DNA of 64,000 nucleotides from positions 1 to 64,000 of the forward strand of contig JAKPTB010000159.1 of NCBI GenBank assembly GCA_029555205.1, given 5' to 3'. The notes beneath the pieces are model-generated. The model was not told the origin of the DNA. It saw nothing but the letters and a program-made list of their open reading frames with translations, and did not search any database. Each line of letters begins with the position of its first letter. Position 1 is the first letter of the stretch. Positions 60,644-64,000 of this stretch are shown piece by piece. The position numbers and the translations under genes were made by a program. The DNA comes from Bacillota bacterium. GTDB taxonomy: Bacteria > Bacillota > Desulfotomaculia > Desulfotomaculales > Pelotomaculaceae.

Positions 60644-60750
60644 AAATTCTTACCTTTCATAAAACAGTTGCGGTTTATTGCTTTAAATTATTTTCAACGG
60701 AATTCAAGGAAAAAGGTCAAAAATTCCGTTTCTTTGACAATCGGAGAACT

Positions 60751-60787
60751 GGAGGCAGCAGGAGAACCGTTCCCTTGCTTCATGCTT
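60751..60787. repeat. Palindromic repeat family A copy
   Basis: GGAGGCAGCAGGAGAACCGT followed by TCCCTTGCTTCATGC. A diverged family A element, directly next to a family B element at 60789. Confidence 0.6.
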
Positions 60788-60788
60788 C

Positions 60789-60843
60789 AAATTGTTTGAA
60801 TAATGGAAAGAATCAATAAGTTGATAAGTTGGTGTCAGGCACC
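60789..60843. repeat. REP-like family B copy inside the GT4 gene end
   Basis: AAATTGTTTGAATAATGG, a short insertion, then AATCAATAAGTTGATAAG and TTGGTGTCAGGCACC. On the minus strand it is read in frame as EVPDTNLSTY plus the TGA stop of the GT4 gene ending at 60813. Confidence 0.8.
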
Positions 60844-61994
60844 TCTTTGTAAAGATTCAATAACCTCTTTTCCATCTCGTCCCAGGAATAATGCTCTTTG
60901 TAGATTTTCTTCATTTTAGCGCCAATAACCGGCCACTCCTGCTTCCTCTCCGCAAGCAGCGCTAATGCCCTGGAAAAACTGCTTCTTGTAAAGTCTATCA
61001 GCTCACCTATGCCCTCCCTCTCCACTATTTTACTCATCCCTGTGTTTCTGGCCATAATAAGCGGCTTGCCGAGCATCAGGGCCTCGTAAAACTTATTGGG
61101 AGCGGCATAATAATGGTTGGGAACAGCCGGGTCATATATGGCTGCCATAATATCGCAGCTGTTCTCCAGCTCCAGTGTTTCTTTATAGCTCAACTTGCCA
61201 TAAAAAATAATGTTATCATATTTCCGGGACATTTCCCTCAGGTAACTTTCAAGCTTGCCGAAACCACCCACATGAAACTCATAAACAGGGTTATTCTTCA
61301 CGGCCTCCGATATTTCCTCGATAAATCTTCCCTCTATTAAAACTCCCACGTAGACTATTTTGATTTTTGATTCATCCAAAGCCAGTTTCTTTATTTCCTT
61401 TAAACCTGCCGGCGCATTGTGAATGACAACCAATCGCCGCGGCCTTGTTCCTTTGATCTGCTCTTTTCGCTGTTCTGTACAGATAATAACCCCGTCCGCG
61501 GTATTGATTATTCTATGGTCCATCTTTTCGATTGTCTTTTTTAGAAAACCGGGGACATTAAAAGCATCTATATAGTAATCAAAAATATCGTAGACAAATT
61601 TCTTTTTAAACCTCCCGGCGGCAAGGGAAGCTATAAAAGCCGTATCGAAGTCACAGGCATGGATGATATCATAATTATTCCTGTTTTTGCAGAGCCAGCT
61701 GTATACCCTATAATTAAACTTAATTAACGGAATTAAATTATTTTTTATTCCCCCGTCAAATGCGGCAGGGATGCCGAACCTGTGAATTTTTACCTTACCC
61801 GATTCCAGGCGCAAATAAGCATCGTTGATTTGATAGTCGCCGTCCCTGTCCCAGGCCAGAATTTCCACCTCATATCCGGCGCCGGTAAGACTGTTGACCT
61901 CCTTTTCAACCCTGGAATCCGGATCAACTGGATTTGAACGCAATAACACAATTCTTGTATTCGTCTTCCCGCCATGCCCTGTTGAATTAGCCAT
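60813..61994 (-). CDS. Family 4 glycosyltransferase
   Basis: Cytosolic GT-B enzyme of 393 residues. The N-terminal Rossmann half starts TRIVLLRSNPVDPDSRVEKEVNSL, FDTAFIASLAAGRFKKKFVYDIFDYY is mid-domain, and KFYEALMLGKPLIMARNTG (about 307-325) is the GT4 donor-site E-x7-E-like region. It belongs with the flippase and GT2 genes in surface-polysaccharide synthesis. The last ten residues (EVPDTNLSTY) are encoded by a REP-like element, so the native C-terminus was probably different. Confidence 0.9.
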   Translation of the reverse strand: MANSTGHGGKTNTRIVLLRSNPVDPDSRVEKEVNSLTGAGYEVEILAWDRDGDYQINDAYLRLESGKVKIHRFGIPAAFDGGIKNNLIPLIKFNYRVYSWLCKNRNNYDIIHACDFDTAFIASLAAGRFKKKFVYDIFDYYIDAFNVPGFLKKTIEKMDHRIINTADGVIICTEQRKEQIKGTRPRRLVVIHNAPAGLKEIKKLALDESKIKIVYVGVLIEGRFIEEISEAVKNNPVYEFHVGGFGKLESYLREMSRKYDNIIFYGKLSYKETLELENSCDIMAAIYDPAVPNHYYAAPNKFYEALMLGKPLIMARNTGMSKIVEREGIGELIDFTRSSFSRALALLAERKQEWPVIGAKMKKIYKEHYSWDEMEKRLLNLYKEVPDTNLSTY

Positions 61995-62013
61995 GTTGCA
62001 TATTGCCCTGCCT

Positions 62014-62496
62014 TTATTTTAATAACTCCGGATTTATAATTGATCGCAACCCTTTGACGCCTCTGACGCCCGTCAGTATGAAATAATAAAGTCCCGGACT
62101 CAGACTAATTAAGACACTGTTTAATTTTATATTTAACGGGGCAGAGCTCCGCAAACAGGTTAACAAATGGTTTCTGATATTTCTTCTGAGCAGGCTTGCC
62201 GTTTCTTTATTCAGCCCCCCCGGATCAAGAGCCATAAGGGATACGTTTATCCCCACAAACAGCCCATAAAAGGCGTCAACAGCCTTCCGGCTTGTGCCGG
62301 CAATCATTTCTTTGATCTGGCTGAAGGCATCCAGTGCCGTCATTTTACTTTCGGAAAAGGGCGCCAGGGTGTAACACTGATTATGCATATTGTAATGATA
62401 TTTGGGCAAATCCAGATAGACAACTCTTTTTGATTCAAGCATACAGCGGCAGACACAGAGCAAATCCTCACAAAGCGTTATGTTTTCGTCTAGTAA
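62014..62496 (-). pseudogene. Family 2 glycosyltransferase, C-terminal part cut by IS21
   Basis: The minus-strand frame from the IS boundary reads DENITLCEDLLCVCRCMLESKRVVYLDLPKYHYNMHN and continues about 150 residues. CEDLL is the GT2 ED catalytic-base motif, and YLDLPKYHY matches the YINxPLYHY segment of that family, so the GT-A donor-binding half is missing. The break coincides with the end of the IS21 element at 62497; the TTG there lies inside the IS end. The other half of the gene should be beyond the element, outside the window. Confidence 0.75.
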
Positions 62497-62565
62497 TGTC
62501 AATTATAAAGTTGACCACCACGATAACCAAATATTTGACCACCCCGAGGCAAAATTTTTTGTTGT

Positions 62566-63342
62566 TTAGTTAGCTTGAGCAACAACGTCTTTTTGCTTCT
62601 TGCTCTCCTTAAATCGGTAAGATTCACCGACAAAAGGAATAACGTGTGCATGATGGGTGAGCCGGTCTAATAAAGCTACAGTCAATACATTGTCACCAAA
62701 CACCTCCCCCCATCGTGCAAAGTCAAGGTTAGTGGTGATAATTAAGCTCCCACGTTCATAACGTTCGGAGCAGAATTGAAATAATAAAGGGCTTCCGGCT
62801 CCCAGGTTTATATAGCCAAGTTCATCAGCAATAACGAGATCGAATTTATCCCAGGTTTTTAGATATCGTGCCAGCCGGTATTCGTTTTCCGCCTTCAACA
62901 GTTCCTGAATCAGATCGCAGACTTTTATGAAACGTACCCGGTAACCCTGTTGAATAGCAGCTACCCCTATCGCTATGGAAATATGGCTTTTACCGGTTCC
63001 GGACTGGCCGACACAAATAATGTTTTCTCGGGCTTTGATAAATTTACATTCTGCCAAAGATACAATTTTTGTTTTAGGCAGCTTGGGAATATTCAAGAAA
63101 TCAAAGCTTTCCAAAGTTTTTATACGGGGGAATCTAGCTTGTTTCAATCGATTGTTCAACCGTTTTTCAGCTCGTATTTCGACTTCTTTTCCTAGGCAGG
63201 CTGCTAAAAAGGCAACTGGTGTTTGATTTTGCATCATGGCATCCCGAGCCAATTCCCGGAATGCTGATTTCAGTCCCGGAAGTTTAAGCTGCTTACAGTA
63301 AATTTCCACAACTGCTTCTTTAACATCAGGAATATCATTCAT
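62566..63342 (-). CDS. istB: IS21 helper ATPase IstB
   Basis: AAA+ ATPase of 258 residues, related to DnaC, that directs target choice for the IS21 transposase. Walker A is VGQSGTGKSH (about 110-119), Walker B is LVIADELGY (about 169-177), and LIITTNLDFARWGEVFGD with LLDRLTHHAHVI carries sensor and arginine-finger regions. The whole domain is intact, so the element may be active. It overlaps istA by four bases (ATGA), as usual for IS21. Confidence 0.95.
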   Translation of the reverse strand: MNDIPDVKEAVVEIYCKQLKLPGLKSAFRELARDAMMQNQTPVAFLAACLGKEVEIRAEKRLNNRLKQARFPRIKTLESFDFLNIPKLPKTKIVSLAECKFIKARENIICVGQSGTGKSHISIAIGVAAIQQGYRVRFIKVCDLIQELLKAENEYRLARYLKTWDKFDLVIADELGYINLGAGSPLLFQFCSERYERGSLIITTNLDFARWGEVFGDNVLTVALLDRLTHHAHVIPFVGESYRFKESKKQKDVVAQAN

Positions 63343-64000
63343 GCGCTCACCTCCATAATTAAACGGTTAAACTTGGAGGGATTGTCAACCGGTATTTCCA
63401 GATGAGAAGCAGGTGAGTTATGTATTTCATCTTGTGTTTTTTTGGTATTACATGCTTTTAGTATTAACGATTGTTTTACAGTTTCCAGGCTGGGATTACC
63501 AAGCTTTATGCTTTCTTCCACAGCCAAGAGAACATCTTCAAAGTCAAATTCCATATTCAGGAGAAGAATTTTCGCAAATTCCTTGTAACCTTCAGGGTCC
63601 CTACCACAGAGATAACGCCTAAGTTTCTGGTAAACCTCCGGAAGTTTTCTTACAACCAGGGCGTTTTTTACCGCTCTTGGTTTTCTGGCAAGCACGGGAA
63701 GATAGTGTTCTAACTTCATGATTTTTTCGCCCCGGCTGTAGCAGCGTTCATGGACGGCAACCTGTTTTGAACCGTCATATACCTCGATCCTGTCTGTGAA
63801 TGCCTCAACCCGAAGGTTTTTCCTTACGCAGTTAGTGGGCACAGAATAACAGTTTCTATCATACTGGAACAAAAGCAGGTTGCTTGATGTTACCATCCTG
63901 GTTGTGGAACATTTAAACGGTTGAGCTGGCAACGGCAGTAATTCCTTTTGTTCCAGTTCCCATTCTTTGATCCGGTGTTGGCGTTGATTGTTGCACCAAT
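63339..64000 (-). CDS. istA: IS21 transposase IstA, C-terminal part (cut by window edge)
   Basis: A continuous minus-strand frame enters from the window edge (CNNQRQHRIKEWELEQKELLPLP) and ends at the TGA overlapping istB. The visible 219 residues are the C-terminal beta-barrel and tail of IstA (LLFQYDRNCYSVPTNCVRKNLRVEAF, ERCYSRGEKIMKLEHYLPVLARKP). The HTH and DDE domains lie outside the window. The methionine at 63932 is an internal codon and not the start. Confidence 0.9.
   Translation of the reverse strand, partial: WCNNQRQHRIKEWELEQKELLPLPAQPFKCSTTRMVTSSNLLLFQYDRNCYSVPTNCVRKNLRVEAFTDRIEVYDGSKQVAVHERCYSRGEKIMKLEHYLPVLARKPRAVKNALVVRKLPEVYQKLRRYLCGRDPEGYKEFAKILLLNMEFDFEDVLLAVEESIKLGNPSLETVKQSLILKACNTKKTQDEIHNSPASHLEIPVDNPSKFNRLIMEVSA

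Larger units (their letters stand above)
62497..64000 (-). mobile_element. IS21-family insertion sequence (incomplete at window edge)
   Basis: The element starts TGTCAATTATAAAGTTGACC and contains two spaced copies of TTGACCACC (about 62511 and 62537), matching the multiple terminal repeats of IS21. It encodes istB and the C-terminal part of istA in the usual order. Its boundary disrupts a glycosyltransferase gene. The other end is outside the window, so target duplications cannot be checked. Confidence 0.85.

Overview
The window looks like chromosome from an anaerobic, spore-forming, moderately GC-rich Firmicute of the Peptococcaceae type (Pelotomaculum/Desulfotomaculum-like). This is an inference from gene content: a Spo0E-like phosphatase, SLH-domain surface protein, YvrJ/DUF2922/DUF1659 cluster, tungstate-type binding proteins behind Moco-type leaders, an AmmeMemoRadiSam pair, strong AGGAGG/GGGGG ribosome sites and frequent GTG/TTG starts. 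No rRNA, tRNA or CRISPR array was seen.

Layout. 1-8.1 kb (minus strand): a gene cut by the window edge, two TupA-like oxyanion-binding lipoproteins behind what appear to be two tandem Moco/W-cofactor riboswitch aptamers, each with its own terminator, then AmrS, an AmrB-AmrA fusion, a LysE exporter and a degenerate chemotaxis receptor. 8.2-13.5 kb: a universal stress protein and a complete branched-chain amino-acid ABC importer (livK-H-M-G-F). 14.5-20.6 kb: an unknown protein, a two-component system, an HtrA protease, and an M-box (Mg2+) riboswitch, terminator, 37-codon leader ORF and corA. 20.8-29.5 kb: acyl-CoA ligase, winged-helix-like protein, FabK/nitronate monooxygenase-like enzyme, acetate transporter, PcsB-like coiled-coil protein, galE and a zinc-ribbon protein. 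29.7-42.3 kb: a storage-sugar/trehalose block with treT and a lipoprotein on minus, and a tight plus-strand operon malQ-treZ-GH57(DUF3536)-treY. TreY/TreZ make trehalose from maltodextrin ends, MalQ reshapes the glucans, and TreT offers a second route from NDP-glucose.

42.4-54 kb is accessory: small zinc-ribbon proteins, Spo0E, a decayed BNR/sialidase-like repeat protein, an SLH/Cna-like surface protein, a membrane-anchored low-complexity protein, the YvrJ cluster, a MacB-like ABC pair, a tiny basic membrane protein and a DUF2889 protein. 54-64 kb: VanZ, a cysteine hydrolase, a truncated membrane protein and a polysaccharide locus (flippase and glycosyltransferases). That locus is interrupted by a RAYT-type Y1 transposase and an IS21 element that has cut a glycosyltransferase.

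The most unusual signals are: (1) the corA leader, where an M-box is followed by an ORF that begins M-A-D-P-D-P, reminiscent of enterobacterial MgtL, and overlaps corA; (2) the tandem Moco-like leaders; (3) short palindromic repeats that sit exactly at gene ends and supply stop codons, next to a RAYT transposase; (4) a second palindrome family inserted in frame in treY; and (5) degenerate tandem repeats that appear to grow out of the 3' ends of several genes.
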